Origin: Asanoa sp. WMMD1127
GTDB lineage: Bacteria; Actinomycetota; Actinomycetes; Mycobacteriales; Micromonosporaceae
Length of the DNA: 64,000 bases
Assembly (NCBI RefSeq): GCF_029626225.1
Contig: NZ_JARUBP010000001.1
Coordinates: 4,402,001 to 4,466,000, forward strand
Direction: 5' to 3'
A program made the translations under genes and the position numbers. The notes below the pieces were generated by a model. That model searched no databases. It was not told the origin of the DNA and saw only the letters and a list, made by a program, of their open reading frames with translations. Of the stretch, positions 43,881-52,514 are shown in pieces (the stretch's first letter is position 1; each line of letters opens with the position of its first letter).

Positions 43881-43959
43881 GATCTGGCAGGGACGGGCCC
43901 CCTCGGGCCCGGCCCGGTCTCCGGCGGGAGCGACGGTCGTGCCCACGGCGAACCCGGGA
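43881..43959 (+). repeat. Dispersed repeat, copy B
   Basis: CTGGCAGGGACGGGCCCC, a short GGGCCC hairpin, CGGTCTCCGGCGGGAGCGAC and GGTCGTGCCCACGGCG. Nearly identical to copy C at 46927-47006. Confidence 0.85.
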
Positions 43960-44018
43960 CATGATTTTGATCGATTGGTGTTAGACAGGCCACCAGGGGG
44001 TCGATTGGATATCGGTTG

Positions 44019-44046
44019 AGAGCCAATTCCGCACTAACCTGGCTCT
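44019..44046. promoter_or_regulatory. Inverted repeat upstream of pdxS
   Basis: AGAGCCA (44019-44025) and TGGCTCT (44040-44046) are perfect 7-bp arms 14 bp apart, 32 bp before the pdxS start and spanning a -10-like TAACCT. It is a candidate site for control of vitamin B6 synthesis; no MocR/PdxR gene is in the window. Confidence 0.4.
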
Positions 44047-44077
44047 TCGACGGGGTCGGCGAGAGGAGTGTGGGCAC

Positions 44078-44983
44078 GTGACCGAGACCACCGAGCAGGG
44101 CGGCGTGACTGGCACGTCGCGGGTCAAGCGCGGCATGGCGGAGATGCTCAAGGGCGGTGTGATCATGGATGTGGTCACGCCGGAGCAGGCCAAGATCGCT
44201 GAAGACGCTGGCGCGGTCGCGGTCATGGCGCTCGAGCGGGTGCCGGCCGACATCAGGGCGCAGGGTGGGGTGTCGCGGATGAGCGACCCCGACATGATCG
44301 ACGGCATCATCAACGCCGTGTCCATCCCGGTGATGGCCAAGGCGCGGATCGGGCATTTCGTCGAGGCGCAGATCCTGCAGGCGCTCGGCGTCGACTACGT
44401 CGACGAGTCGGAGGTGCTCACGCCGGCCGACTACAGCAACCACATCGACAAGTGGGCGTTCAGCGTGCCGTTCGTGTGCGGCGCGACCAACCTCGGCGAG
44501 GCGCTGCGGCGGATCACCGAAGGCGCCGCGATGATCCGGTCCAAGGGCGAGGCCGGCACCGGCGACGTATCCAACGCGACCACTCACATGCGCAAGATCG
44601 GCGGCGAGATCCGCCGGCTGACGTCGCTGTCGCCCGACGAGCTCTACGTGGCGGCCAAGGAACTGCAGGCGCCCTACGAGCTGGTCGCCGAGGTCGCCAG
44701 CACCGGCAAGCTGCCGGTCGTCCTGTTCACCGCGGGCGGCATCGCCACCCCGGCCGACGCGGCGATGATGATGCAGCTCGGCGCTGAGGGCGTCTTCGTC
44801 GGCTCGGGCATCTTCAAGTCGGGCAACCCGGCGGAGCGCGCGGCCGCGATCGTCAAGGCCACCACGTTCCACGACGACCCCGACGTGCTCGCCAAGGTCT
44901 CCCGCGGCCTGGGCGAGGCCATGGTCGGCATCAACGTCGACGACATCCCGCAGCCGCACCGGCTCGCCGAGCGTGGCTGGTGA
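44078..44983 (+). CDS. pdxS: Pyridoxal 5'-phosphate synthase lyase subunit PdxS
   Basis: A 301-residue TIM barrel, nearly invariant in the family: [56 protein letters not shown], then [18 protein letters not shown] with the first active-site Lys and [11 protein letters not shown] with the second. It makes PLP from ribose 5-phosphate, glyceraldehyde 3-phosphate and ammonia supplied by PdxT. Twelve PdxS/PdxT pairs normally form the complex. pdxT follows after the repeat-containing spacer 44984-45362. Confidence 0.98.
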   Translation: MTETTEQGGVTGTSRVKRGMAEMLKGGVIMDVVTPEQAKIAEDAGAVAVMALERVPADIRAQGGVSRMSDPDMIDGIINAVSIPVMAKARIGHFVEAQILQALGVDYVDESEVLTPADYSNHIDKWAFSVPFVCGATNLGEALRRITEGAAMIRSKGEAGTGDVSNATTHMRKIGGEIRRLTSLSPDELYVAAKELQAPYELVAEVASTGKLPVVLFTAGGIATPADAAMMMQLGAEGVFVGSGIFKSGNPAERAAAIVKATTFHDDPDVLAKVSRGLGEAMVGINVDDIPQPHRLAERGW

Positions 44984-45366
44984 CCCGACCAAGCGAGCGC
45001 GGCTCGCGGTCGCGCCTGTCGGGGCCGAGCGAGCTCGGCCTGCGGCGGCGACCGTTCGGGCTGAGTGAATGCGGCCCGCGGCGCCCGTCCGAACGGAGCG
45101 AGCGCAGCCATAGGCCGCGCTCGTCCCGGCCCAGCGAGCGCGGCCTATGGCGGCGCCCGTCCCGGCCCACCGAGCGCAGCCTGCGGCCGCGCTCGTCCCG
45201 GCCCACCGAGCGCAGCCTGCGGCCGCGCTCGTCCCGGCCCACCGAGCGCAGCCTGCGGCCGCGCTCGTTCGGGCGGAGTGAGTGCGGTCTGCGGTGGCGT
45301 CCGTCGGAGCCGAGCGAGCGCGGTCTGCGGTTGGACCCGTTCGAGCGGAGCGAGGTAGCGGAATGA
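44980..45366 (+). CDS. Open frame of 12-residue repeats bridging pdxS and pdxT (doubtful gene)
   Basis: The frame begins with GTG overlapping the pdxS stop (GTGA) and ends with a TGA overlapping the pdxT ATG (ATGA). It encodes 128 residues, Arg/Ser/Pro-rich, with units like [12 protein letters not shown] (12 residues, 36 bp). The perfect fit at both ends looks like a coupled gene, but composition and repetition look like expanded GAGCG-type intergenic DNA kept free of stops. I regard it as possibly translated rather than as a protein of known kind. Confidence 0.3.
   Translation: MTRPSERGSRSRLSGPSELGLRRRPFGLSECGPRRPSERSERSHRPRSSRPSERGLWRRPSRPTERSLRPRSSRPTERSLRPRSSRPTERSLRPRSFGRSECGLRWRPSEPSERGLRLDPFERSEVAE
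45098..45277. repeat. 36-bp tandem repeat, about five units
   Basis: Units contain CCGAGCGCAGCCTGCGGCCG followed by CGCTCGTCCCGGCCCA. The last three (from about 45170, 45206 and 45242) are identical over most of their length, and earlier ones are diverged. The period keeps the pdxS-pdxT bridging frame open. Confidence 0.9.
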
Positions 45367-45983
45367 CGGCTCGTCCGGTTGTTGGCGTGTTCGCGTTGCA
45401 GGGCGACGTGCGTGAGCACGTACGCGCGTTGACGGCCTGCGGCGCCACCGCTGTCCCGGTGCGCCGGCCCGCGGAGCTCGACGAGGTCGACGGCCTGGTC
45501 ATCCCCGGCGGCGAGTCCACCACGATGAGCAAGCTGTCGATCGATTTCGGCCTCTACGACCCCATCGCGAAGCGGCTCGCCGACGGCATGCCCGTCTACG
45601 GGTCCTGCGCGGGCATGATCATGCTGGCCACCACGGTCCTGGACGGTCGCGCGGACCAGCGCAGCTTCGGCGCGCTACCGATGACGGTGCGTCGCAACGC
45701 GTTCGGGCGCCAGGTGGACTCGTTCGAGGCCCCGGTCGCGGTGGCGGGCCTGGAAGGCGACCCGTTCCACGCGGTCTTCATCCGGGCGCCCTGGGTGGAG
45801 TCGGTGGGCGACGAGGTCACCGTCCTGGGCACGATCGACCGCGCCGGCGCCGACGGCGTCACCGCCCCGCACGTGGTGGCGGTGCGCCAGGGGTCGGCGC
45901 TCGCGACGTCGTTCCACCCGGAGCTGACCGGCGACCTCCGCCTGCACAACCTGTTCGTCGAGATGGTCCGCGAGGCGGCCTGA
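45363..45983 (+). CDS. pdxT: Pyridoxal 5'-phosphate synthase glutaminase subunit PdxT
   Basis: A 206-residue class I glutamine amidotransferase: [28 protein letters not shown], nucleophile Cys in [11 protein letters not shown] near residue 79, and the His/Glu pair in SFHPELTGD near 175. It hydrolyses glutamine and channels ammonia to PdxS. ATG 45363 is the conserved start. Confidence 0.96.
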   Translation: MTARPVVGVFALQGDVREHVRALTACGATAVPVRRPAELDEVDGLVIPGGESTTMSKLSIDFGLYDPIAKRLADGMPVYGSCAGMIMLATTVLDGRADQRSFGALPMTVRRNAFGRQVDSFEAPVAVAGLEGDPFHAVFIRAPWVESVGDEVTVLGTIDRAGADGVTAPHVVAVRQGSALATSFHPELTGDLRLHNLFVEMVREAA

Positions 45984-46000
45984 GCGTCGGCGCGAGCCGA

Positions 46001-46270
46001 CTACCTCTCGAGGGCATCGAGTGGGCTGGGCGTCAGCCAGCGGAACTGAAGCTCGCCGTCGTCGTCACGATGGTCGAGTACGCCGGCCTGCGTGAGGTTG
46101 AACAGCATGTCGTGCAGCGCCTGCCCGAGTGGGTTGTCTGTCCAGAACACCCACTTCACGTCCCCGAACGATTGATCGGCGAACAGGCCGACCACTCGCC
46201 CGAGTTGATACTGGGCTCCGTCGATGTCGGTCCAGTCGGCCAATGCGTCCGCGAGCGCCACGAGCGGCAT
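46001..46270 (-). CDS. Small hypothetical protein
   Basis: An 89-residue acidic protein: MPLVALADALADWTDIDGAQYQLGRVVGLF, VKWVFWTDNPLGQALHDMLFNLTQAGVLDHRDDDGELQFRW. Composition and codon use are protein-like. There is no membrane segment. It could be a self-contained adaptor or immunity-like protein, but I do not recognise it. It lies convergent to pdxT (gap 17 bp). Confidence 0.6.
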   Translation of the reverse strand: MPLVALADALADWTDIDGAQYQLGRVVGLFADQSFGDVKWVFWTDNPLGQALHDMLFNLTQAGVLDHRDDDGELQFRWLTPSPLDALER

Positions 46271-46443
46271 CGTCGCACACGGACGGGCCCGTCAACCGCC
46301 CGCGAACGTCGTGTGCGCCCGGCTTGGTCCCTGCCGCGGCTCGACGGGACGGTGGTTCGGAGTGAATCGGTTCGATCGTGGGAGCGGCGTCAATGGGACC
46401 GTTCGGGCGCCTTTGTTCGGTCTCGGTACAGCCCGGCCGGCTT

Positions 46444-46820
46444 GGGGTCTGACGACGGTCCGGGCGTGGGTCGGCGGGCGGTGACCGGCTTGGGGTCTGA
46501 CGACGGTCCGGGCGTGGGTCGGCGGGCGGTGACCGGCTTGGGGTCTGACGACGGTCCGGGCGTGGGTCGGCGGGCGGTGACCGGCTTGGGGTCTGACGAC
46601 GGTCCGGGCGTGGGTCGGCGGGCGGTGACCGGCTTGGGGTCTGACGACGGTCCGGGCGTGGGTTGGCGGGCGGTGACCGGCTTGGGGTCTGACGACGGTC
46701 CGGGCGTGGGTCGGCGGGCGGTGACCGGCTTGGGGTCTGACGACGGTCCGGGCGTGGGTTGGCGGGCGGTGACCGGCTTGGGGTCTGACGACGGTGCCGG
46801 CGTGGGTCGGCGGGCGGTGT
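46444..46820. repeat. 48-bp tandem repeat, eight copies
   Basis: Units start at 46444, 46492, 46540, 46588, 46636, 46684, 46732 and 46780 (the last slightly changed). Each contains GGGGTCTGACGACGGTCCGG and GGCGGGCGGTGACCGGCTT. Copies differ at only one or two positions (GGGTCGG or GGGTTGG), so the expansion is recent or kept uniform. All six frames remain open, but no gene start or conserved protein is associated. Confidence 0.97.
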
Positions 46821-46878
46821 CCGACGCGGAGGCGCGGCGGCCCAGTGCGGGCTGCCGGGTTCAGTCTTCTCCGACCGA

Positions 46879-47006
46879 GGGCCTGGCAGGGACGGCTCCC
46901 TGGGCTTGGCCCCCGCATCCGACCGCGGGCCTGGCAGGGACGGGCCCCCTGGGGCCCGGCCCGGTCTCCGGCGGGAGCGACGGTCGTGCCTACGACGGGC
47001 CCGGGA
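46879..47006 (+). repeat. Dispersed repeat, copy C with a partial tandem copy
   Basis: A partial copy (46879-46912, GGGCCTGGCAGGGACGGCTC) is followed by a full one (46927-47006) containing a GGGCCCC-CT-GGGGCCC hairpin and CGGCGGGAGCGACGGTCGTG. It lies 140 bp upstream of yebC and shares almost all of copy B. Confidence 0.85.
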
Positions 47007-47148
47007 CAGGCTCCCCGGTTTGATCTTGTTGATCTTCTGCCGTTGAGGCGGGTGGGGCCTGGGCCGCTCTGCTCGGTAGACTTGGTGGCTTGGGCAGCCC
47101 AGCCCGCCCGTTTCCGCTGCCCAACTGGGGTTATTTCGGAGGTCATCC

Positions 47149-47901
47149 ATGTCCGGCCACTCAAAGTGGGCGACGACCAAGCACAAGAAAGCAGTCATCG
47201 ACGCCAAGCGCGGCAAGATGTTCGCCAAGCTGATCAAGAACGTCGAGGTCGCGGCGCGGACCGGTGGTGGCGATCCGGCCGGTAACCCCACACTTTACGA
47301 CGCCATTCAGAAGGCCAAGAAGAGTTCCGTGCCCAACGACAACATCGATCGCGCGGTCAAGCGTGGGTCGGGGCTCGAGGCCGGCGGTGCGGATTACCAG
47401 ACGATCATGTACGAGGGGTACGGCCCGAACGGTGTCGCCCTGTTGATCGAGTGCCTGACCGACAACCGCAACCGGGCGGCGACCGAGGTGCGGACCGCGC
47501 TCACCCGCAACGGTGGGTCGTTCGCCGACGCCGGGTCGGTGTCCTACATGTTCACGCGCAAGGGTGTCGTGATCGTGCCCAAGGCCGGCCTGTCGGAGGA
47601 CGATGTGCTTCTGGCCGTCCTCGACGCCGGCGCGGAAGAGGTCAACGACCTGGGCGAGGCCTACGAGGTGGTCTCCGAGCCGACCGACCTCGTCCCGGTG
47701 CGCACGGCACTGCAGGACGCGGGCATCGACTACGAGTCGGCCGAGTCGTCGCTGGTGCCGAGCGTCAACGTGCCGCTCGACGAAGAAGGCGCCCGCAAGA
47801 TCTTCAAGCTGATCGACGTGCTGGAAGACTGCGACGACGTCCAGAACGTGTACGCGAACTTCGACGTCTCCGACGACGTGATGGCGCTGATCGACGCCTG
47901 A
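47149..47901 (+). CDS. yebC: YebC/PmpR-family protein
   Basis: A 250-residue protein of the YebC/TACO1 family: [72 protein letters not shown] is the invariant N-terminal module; [22 protein letters not shown] and the C-terminal ferredoxin-like domain follow. Members act as transcription regulators or as translation factors at proline stretches. Standard actinobacterial synteny places it before ruvC; here 13 kb of accessory DNA intervenes. Confidence 0.97.
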   Translation: MSGHSKWATTKHKKAVIDAKRGKMFAKLIKNVEVAARTGGGDPAGNPTLYDAIQKAKKSSVPNDNIDRAVKRGSGLEAGGADYQTIMYEGYGPNGVALLIECLTDNRNRAATEVRTALTRNGGSFADAGSVSYMFTRKGVVIVPKAGLSEDDVLLAVLDAGAEEVNDLGEAYEVVSEPTDLVPVRTALQDAGIDYESAESSLVPSVNVPLDEEGARKIFKLIDVLEDCDDVQNVYANFDVSDDVMALIDA

Positions 47902-47924
47902 CCGGCGGACGGGCTGGCGCTGGT

Positions 47925-47963
47925 ACGACAAAGACCCCCAGAGCTTTCGGGGGTCTTTGTCGT
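47925..47963 (+). terminator. Perfect 15-bp hairpin terminator of yebC
   Basis: ACGACAAAGACCCCC (47925-47939) pairs perfectly with GGGGGTCTTTGTCGT (47949-47963) around a 9-nt loop, 24 bp after the yebC stop. Confidence 0.92.
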
Positions 47964-48035
47964 CTCGCCCTGGATTGAAGATGTCTATCAGGCCCACCTG
48001 TATCCAGCGCGTCGTTGGATATCGTCCGCTCGGAG

Positions 48036-48254
48036 GTGTCTGAATGGCCAAGACTGATCGACGTTGACGAGGACCTTCTCGCGGAAGCAACGACGGCTCT
48101 GGGCACCGCGACCAAGAAAGACACCGTGAACGAAGCGCTGCGGCAAGCGGTCGAATCTTCGCGGGAGCGGCGACGTGATGCGCTCGAGAGCCTGCAACGC
48201 ATCGCGGACGACGGCGGGTTCGACTTCGACCGGCTCGACGAGCTCGACAGGTGA
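48036..48254 (+). CDS. VapB-family antitoxin, N-terminus probably disrupted
   Basis: The body (LIDVDEDLLAEATTALGTATKKDTVNEALRQAVESSRERRRDALESL) is a typical VapB with ribbon-helix-helix and basic helix. The normal start should be ATG 48044, exactly 7 nt after GGAGG (48032-48036), giving MAKT, but that frame stops after seven codons (TGA). A 2-nt loss within ACTCTG would explain it. The frame given here uses GTG 48036, which overlaps the ribosome-binding sequence and is unlikely to work well. Its stop overlaps the toxin start (GTGA). Confidence 0.6.
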   Translation: MSEWPRLIDVDEDLLAEATTALGTATKKDTVNEALRQAVESSRERRRDALESLQRIADDGGFDFDRLDELDR

Positions 48255-48475
48255 GGTACCTCGTCGACACGAGCGCGCTGGTCCGGATCATTCGGCGTCA
48301 GGTCGACCCGGTCTGGTATGACACCGTCGATCGAGGGCTGGTCGCGATCTGCGATCCCGTGCTGGTCGAGACGCTCACGATCGCTGACGCCAAGAGCTAC
48401 AGCCGGGTCGAGGAGGAGCTTCGCGCCGCGTACCCGTGCGTTCCCGTGCCGGACGACGTTTGGGCCGTGGTCACA
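48251..48475 (+). pseudogene. VapC PIN-domain toxin, C-terminally truncated remnant
   Basis: The first ~74 codons are VapC-like: MRYLVDTSALVRII with the first catalytic Asp, then a conserved Glu in DPVLVETL, and VPVPDDVWAVV. After 48475 the frame runs into unrelated sequence antisense to a small membrane-protein gene; the second half of the PIN domain with its later Asp residues is missing. The RNase would be inactive. Together with the disrupted antitoxin, this is a dead toxin-antitoxin module. Confidence 0.7.
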
Positions 48476-48541
48476 TACGCATATCCATGGAGGTGTGACC
48501 TCGCCTCGTCGGGCGCGCCCTGGCCCGTAATGGGGCGTTCG

Positions 48542-48739
48542 TCATTTCCAGCCGTCGGTGCGGGCTCGGACGAAGGCGCCGCCGATCGCGCCGACGATGG
48601 ATCCGGCCGCGCCGATCATGAGGGCGACGCTGCCGGCCACTCCCGCCGCGCCGTCAGCGACGATGTTCAGCACGCCGCCAGCGATGATCAGGACCGCTGA
48701 CGTGGCCATGGTCGCGATCACTTTGGGCCAGGTCCACAT
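48542..48739 (-). CDS. 65-residue two-helix membrane protein
   Basis: MWTWPKVIATMATSAVLIIAGGVLNIVADGAAGVAGSVALMIGAAGSIVGAIGGAFVRARTDGWK in outline: two Gly/Ala-rich membrane helices and a short basic C-terminus. It is convergent with the VapC remnant and divergent from the next small membrane gene. Function unknown. Confidence 0.6.
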   Translation of the reverse strand: MWTWPKVIATMATSAVLIIAGGVLNIVADGAAGVAGSVALMIGAAGSIVGAIGGAFVRARTDGWK

Positions 48740-48806
48740 CGTCGCTCTGCCTCCGCTCCGCGAGATCGGCAACCGCGAATCTACCCGGGCCCCTAGACTG
48801 CGGCGG

Positions 48807-49031
48807 GTGACCGAGAGAAGGCCCGGGCTCATCGCCAGCATGTTGGGGACGGTCGTCGCGGCGGCGGGCGTGATCAGCATCTTCGCGCAGTACGGCCGGC
48901 CCCACGAACCCGACGGCATCCTCATCGGTGGCGTACTCGTCATCGCCGGTCTGTTGTTGCGCATCGAGGGTGCGATCCGCGCCGTCCGGTCCGCTGATGA
49001 CGCCGAGCCGGATCCCGACCCCCGGTCGTGA
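48807..49031 (+). CDS. 74-residue two-helix membrane protein
   Basis: Basic N-terminus (VTERRPGLIASM), helix GTVVAAAGVISIFAQYG, loop RPHEPDGI, helix LIGGVLVIAGLLLRIEGAI, acidic tail. GTG 48807 with a -10-like TAGACT 9 nt upstream suggests a leaderless mRNA. Function unknown. Confidence 0.6.
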   Translation: MTERRPGLIASMLGTVVAAAGVISIFAQYGRPHEPDGILIGGVLVIAGLLLRIEGAIRAVRSADDAEPDPDPRS

Positions 49032-49136
49032 CGTCCGGTTCGCCGCCACGCCGCCGTGGGCGACGCACCGCTTGAGCGTGAAGTGTCCACAGTGGTCAGA
49101 CGACAAATCTGTGGCGGGCGCCGGTAACGTGAAGGC

Positions 49137-50723
49137 GTGACCGAGCCGCGTAGCGCACCCGCATGGTTGTCCGACGCCGTCCTTTATCAGATCTATCCGC
49201 AGAGTTTCGCCGACTCCAACGGGGACGGCATCGGGGATCTGCCGGGCATTCTGGACCGGCTCGACTACCTGCAGTGGCTGGGTGTCGACACGGTGTGGTT
49301 CAGCCCGTGCTTCCGCTCGCCGTTCGCCGACGCGGGGTACGACGTCAGCGACTACCTCCAGATCGCGCCGCGCTACGGGACCAACGACGACCTCGTCGCG
49401 GTGACCGAGGCGGCGCGGTCCCGTGGCATCCGGATCATGCTCGACCTCGTCGCGGGGCACACGTCCGACCAGCATCCGTGGTTCCGGGCCTGGGCCGACG
49501 ACGCCGACGACGACCGCTACATCTGGTCACCGCGCGTCGGTGCGCCGGCCGGGGCGTGGGCGCCGACGCCGGGGCAGCGGGGCGGCTACTTCATGCTCAA
49601 CTTCTATCCGTGCCAGCCGGCGCTCAACTTCGGCTACGCCCGCGACGACGCGCGCGAGCCCTGGCGGCAGCCGGTCGACGCGCCCGGGCCACGGGCCAAC
49701 CGCGAGGCGTTGCGCGAGATCATGGCCTACTGGTTCGACCGTGGCGTCAGCGGCTTCCGCGTCGACATGGCGTCGTCCCTTGTCAAGGACGATCCCGGGT
49801 ACGTCGAGACCGGCAAGCTCTGGGGCGAGATGCGCGCCTGGATGGACCGCGCGTACCCCGACAACGTCCTGATTCCCGAATGGGGCGACCCGGCCGTGGC
49901 GGTGCCGGCCGGCTTTCACGCGGACTTCTTCCTGCACTTCCGCGGCAACGCGCTGCTCTCGCTGTGGCACATGGGCATCGGCACCGCCGACCCGTCGTGG
50001 CCGGCCGAGCCCGCCTACTTCGACGCCGAAGGGCTCGGGGCGATCACCGAGTTCGTGACGCAGTGGCAGCGCGCGGCGGAGGCCATCGGCGGCACGGGGC
50101 AGATCGCGCTGCCGACGTCCAACCACGACTACGCCCGGCTGGTCACCGGCACGCGGTCGCGCGAGCACGCCGGCGCCGCGTACGCCTTCCTGATGACCTG
50201 GCCGACCCTTCCCACGATCTACTACGGCGACGAGATCGGCATGCGGTACGTGCCCGACATGCCCGACAAAGAAGGCAGCATGCTGTCGCCGCTGAACAAC
50301 CGGACCGGATCGCGTACGCCGATGCAGTGGGACGCCTCGCCCAACGCCGGCTTCTCGACGGCGCCGGCCGACCAGCTCTACCTGCCGATCGACCCGGACC
50401 CGGCCCGGCCGACGGTGGCGGCGCAGCGCGACGACGAGGGCTCGCTGCTCAACCTGGTCCGGCGGTTGATCGCGCTGCGGCGGGCGACGCCGGCACTCGG
50501 GAGCGGGTCGCCCGTCGAGGTGCTGCACTCCGGTTATCCGTTCGTCTATGTGCGCGGCGGGAGTCATCTGGTCGCGGTCAACCCGCGTCGTGCGCCGGCC
50601 GCGGCGCCGCTGCCGGCGGGGTTGGTCGGCGACAGCGTCCGTGCGCTCGAGGTGCACGGGGCCCGGCTCGCCGACACCGAGATCAAGATCGACGGCTTCG
50701 GGTACGGGATCTACGCGCTCTGA
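49137..50723 (+). CDS. GH13 alpha-glucosidase-type glycosidase
   Basis: A 528-residue alpha-amylase superfamily enzyme: VLYQIYPQSFADSNGDGIGDLPGI, conserved region I DLVAGHTSDQH (many relatives have VNH), region II GFRVDMASS with the nucleophile Asp, region III LIPEWGDP with the acid/base Glu, and region IV PTSNHDYARL. The QYPQSF/GDLPGI loops place it with oligo-1,6-glucosidase/alpha-glucosidase members. No signal peptide, so it probably acts on internalised oligosaccharides. A long 18-bp repeat array begins about 55 bp after the stop. Confidence 0.9.
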   Translation: MTEPRSAPAWLSDAVLYQIYPQSFADSNGDGIGDLPGILDRLDYLQWLGVDTVWFSPCFRSPFADAGYDVSDYLQIAPRYGTNDDLVAVTEAARSRGIRIMLDLVAGHTSDQHPWFRAWADDADDDRYIWSPRVGAPAGAWAPTPGQRGGYFMLNFYPCQPALNFGYARDDAREPWRQPVDAPGPRANREALREIMAYWFDRGVSGFRVDMASSLVKDDPGYVETGKLWGEMRAWMDRAYPDNVLIPEWGDPAVAVPAGFHADFFLHFRGNALLSLWHMGIGTADPSWPAEPAYFDAEGLGAITEFVTQWQRAAEAIGGTGQIALPTSNHDYARLVTGTRSREHAGAAYAFLMTWPTLPTIYYGDEIGMRYVPDMPDKEGSMLSPLNNRTGSRTPMQWDASPNAGFSTAPADQLYLPIDPDPARPTVAAQRDDEGSLLNLVRRLIALRRATPALGSGSPVEVLHSGYPFVYVRGGSHLVAVNPRRAPAAAPLPAGLVGDSVRALEVHGARLADTEIKIDGFGYGIYAL

Positions 50724-50778
50724 CAGCGGACTCGGCTGGCGCGGGTGGGCTCGGTTCCCGCAGCGGCTCGGTTCGCGT

Positions 50779-51117
50779 GGCGGTCTCGGCTTGTGTGGCG
50801 GTCTCGGCTTGTGTGGCGGTCTCGGCTTGTGTGGCGGTCTCGGCTTGTGTGGCGGTCTCGGCTTGTGTGGCGGTCTCGGCTTGTGTGGCGGTCTCGGCTT
50901 GTGTGGCGGTCTCGGCTTGTGTGGCGGTCTCGGCTTGTGTGGCGGTCTCGGCTTGTATGGCGGTCTCGGCTTGTGTGGCGGTCTCGGCTTGTGTGGCGGT
51001 CTCGGCTTGTGTGGCGGTCTCGGCTTGTGTGGCGGTCTCGGCTTGTGTGGCGGTCTCGGCTTGTGTGGCGGTCTCGGCTTGTGTGGCGGTCTCGGCTTGT
51101 GTGGCGGTCTCGGCTTG
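50779..51117. repeat. 18-bp tandem repeat, about 19 copies
   Basis: GGCGGTCTCGGCTTGTGT repeated almost without change; one copy has GTAT for GTGT at about 50956. Because 18 is a multiple of three, every frame reads a six-residue periodic peptide on both strands (for example VAVSAC or GLGLCG), but none has a plausible start or partner domain. It is best read as a minisatellite 3' of the glucosidase. Confidence 0.97.
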
Positions 51118-51461
51118 CGCAGCGAGCGGGGCTCGCGGCGGGGCGGCTCGCGGGGCGAGCAGCCTTCGTGCCGCGAGCAAGGCGAGAACGACCCTCGGCG
51201 AGCACGACTCGGCGCGGGCAGACCTGCGAGCGGGCAATTCCGCAGGCGTGCGAGGCAGTCCGGGCCCTCGCGGCGGGCACGGTGGGCTTGGTCCGCACGG
51301 CGGCCACGGGTGGGCTTGGTCCGCACGGCGGCACGGTGCGGTTGCTCGGCACGGCGGTCACGGTGCGCTTGGTCCGCGCGGCGAGTCGGGCGCGTCTGCC
51401 GGACCAGGGTTCGCGGATTGGACCGTGTGGTGGGCGGCGGTGGCGGGATAGCGTCGGGATC
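51118..51461. other. Gap without a recognisable gene
   Basis: Low-complexity GC-rich DNA with degenerate GGGC(T/A)TGGTCCGC(A)CGGCGG words at 51285-51390. No protein, RNA or terminator is supported. A -10-like GATAGCGT near 51447 may drive the aminotransferase-like gene. Confidence 0.5.
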
Positions 51462-52487
51462 ATGGATCTTGTCGCTGCGCAGCAGCTCTGGGAGCCGGTT
51501 CCGGGTTGGCTCAACACGGCGAGCTATGGCCTGCCGCCGAAGCCCGCGTGGGACGCGCTGCAGGCCGCGCTCGACGACTGGCGGGTCGGGCGCACGTCGT
51601 GGGAGCCGTGGGACGAGGCGACGCAGCGCTGCCGGGCCGCGTACGCCCGGTTGATCAATGTGCATCTCGCCGACGTCGCGGTCGGGAGCGCCGTTTCGCA
51701 GCTTGTCGCACCGATCGCCGCGGCCATCCCCGCGGGCACCAGGGTCGTGCTGCCCGAGGTCGACTTCACCTCGATCGTCTTCCCGTGGGCGGCGCACGGC
51801 CTCGACGTGGTGGCGGTGCCGGTCGAGAAGCTGGCCGACGCCGTCGACGCGAACACCGGCGTGATCGCGTTCAGCCTGGTGCAGTCGGCGGACGGCACGA
51901 TCGCGGCGTACGAGGACATCGTCGCCGCCGCCCGCGCCGCCGGCGCGCTGGTGATCGTCGACGCCACGCAGGCCTGCGGCTGGCTGCCCATCGACGGCTC
52001 GCTCGCCGACGCGGTGCTGACCGGCGGCTACAAGTGGCTGATGGGCCCGCGCGGGACGGCCTACGGCTACTACTCGCCGGCGTTGCGGGAGCGGATGACG
52101 CCGTCAGCGGCGGGCTGGTACGCGGCCGCCGACGTGCACAGCTCCTACTACGGCCTGCCGATGCGCCTCGCCGAGGACGCCCGCCGCTTCGACATCTCGC
52201 CGGCCTGGCACAGCTTCGTCGGCTCCGCGCCGGCGCTCGAGCTGATCGAAGAAGTCGGCGTGGCCGCGATCCGCGACCACAACGTGCGACTCGCCGACCG
52301 GTTCCTCGCGGGGCTCGGCAAGCCGCCGGCCGGCAGCGCGATCGTCACGGTCGACGTCCCGGACGCCAAGGACAAGCTCGCGCGCGCCGGAATCCGGGCC
52401 GCGGTCCGCGCCGGCCGCGTCCGCGCCAGCTTCCACGTCTACTCCACCGACCACGACGTCGATCTCGCCCTCGAGGCGTTGGGGTGA
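51462..52487 (+). CDS. Class V aminotransferase-fold PLP enzyme
   Basis: A 341-residue fold-type I PLP protein: WLNTASYGLPPKPAWDALQAAL, then VGSAVSQLVAPIAAAIPAGTRVVL, the PLP-binding Asp in VIVDATQACGWLPID and the Schiff-base Lys in LTGGYKWLMGPRGTAYGY near residue 195. The class V/cysteine desulfurase-like branch contains kynureninases, isopenicillin epimerases and aminotransferases; the reaction here is not evident. Confidence 0.85.
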   Translation: MDLVAAQQLWEPVPGWLNTASYGLPPKPAWDALQAALDDWRVGRTSWEPWDEATQRCRAAYARLINVHLADVAVGSAVSQLVAPIAAAIPAGTRVVLPEVDFTSIVFPWAAHGLDVVAVPVEKLADAVDANTGVIAFSLVQSADGTIAAYEDIVAAARAAGALVIVDATQACGWLPIDGSLADAVLTGGYKWLMGPRGTAYGYYSPALRERMTPSAAGWYAAADVHSSYYGLPMRLAEDARRFDISPAWHSFVGSAPALELIEEVGVAAIRDHNVRLADRFLAGLGKPPAGSAIVTVDVPDAKDKLARAGIRAAVRAGRVRASFHVYSTDHDVDLALEALG

Positions 52488-52514
52488 AGGGATAGGAGCT
52501 GGTTCCTGGCTCGG

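Larger units (their letters stand above)
42900..44077. other. 1.2-kb gap with scattered inverted repeats, no gene defended
   Basis: No frame here has recognisable protein sequence. Variants of (A/C)TGATC(A/G)(A/T)G recur between 42998 and 43150, and GATCAGGTGC (near 43042) pairs with GCACCTGATC (near 43097). Dispersed repeat copy B lies at 43881-43959. The region just before pdxS contains the inverted repeat listed below. It could be a degraded gene remnant. Confidence 0.5.

Noticed and set aside
42900-44077. Transposase or phage remnant in the gap before pdxS
   Set aside because: I could not find catalytic motifs or terminal inverted repeats in any frame; recorded only as a gap.
46070-47023. 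Plus-strand frame with 16-residue repeats GLGSDDGPGVGRRAVT
   Set aside because: It starts antisense to a protein-like small gene, lacks a ribosome-binding site, and all frames of the 48-bp array are open. Treated as minisatellite.
50548-51797. Several long frames across the 18-bp array (for example VAVSAC or GLGLCG repeats)
   Set aside because: The 18-bp period keeps all frames open; none has a start, signal or flanking domain of its own.
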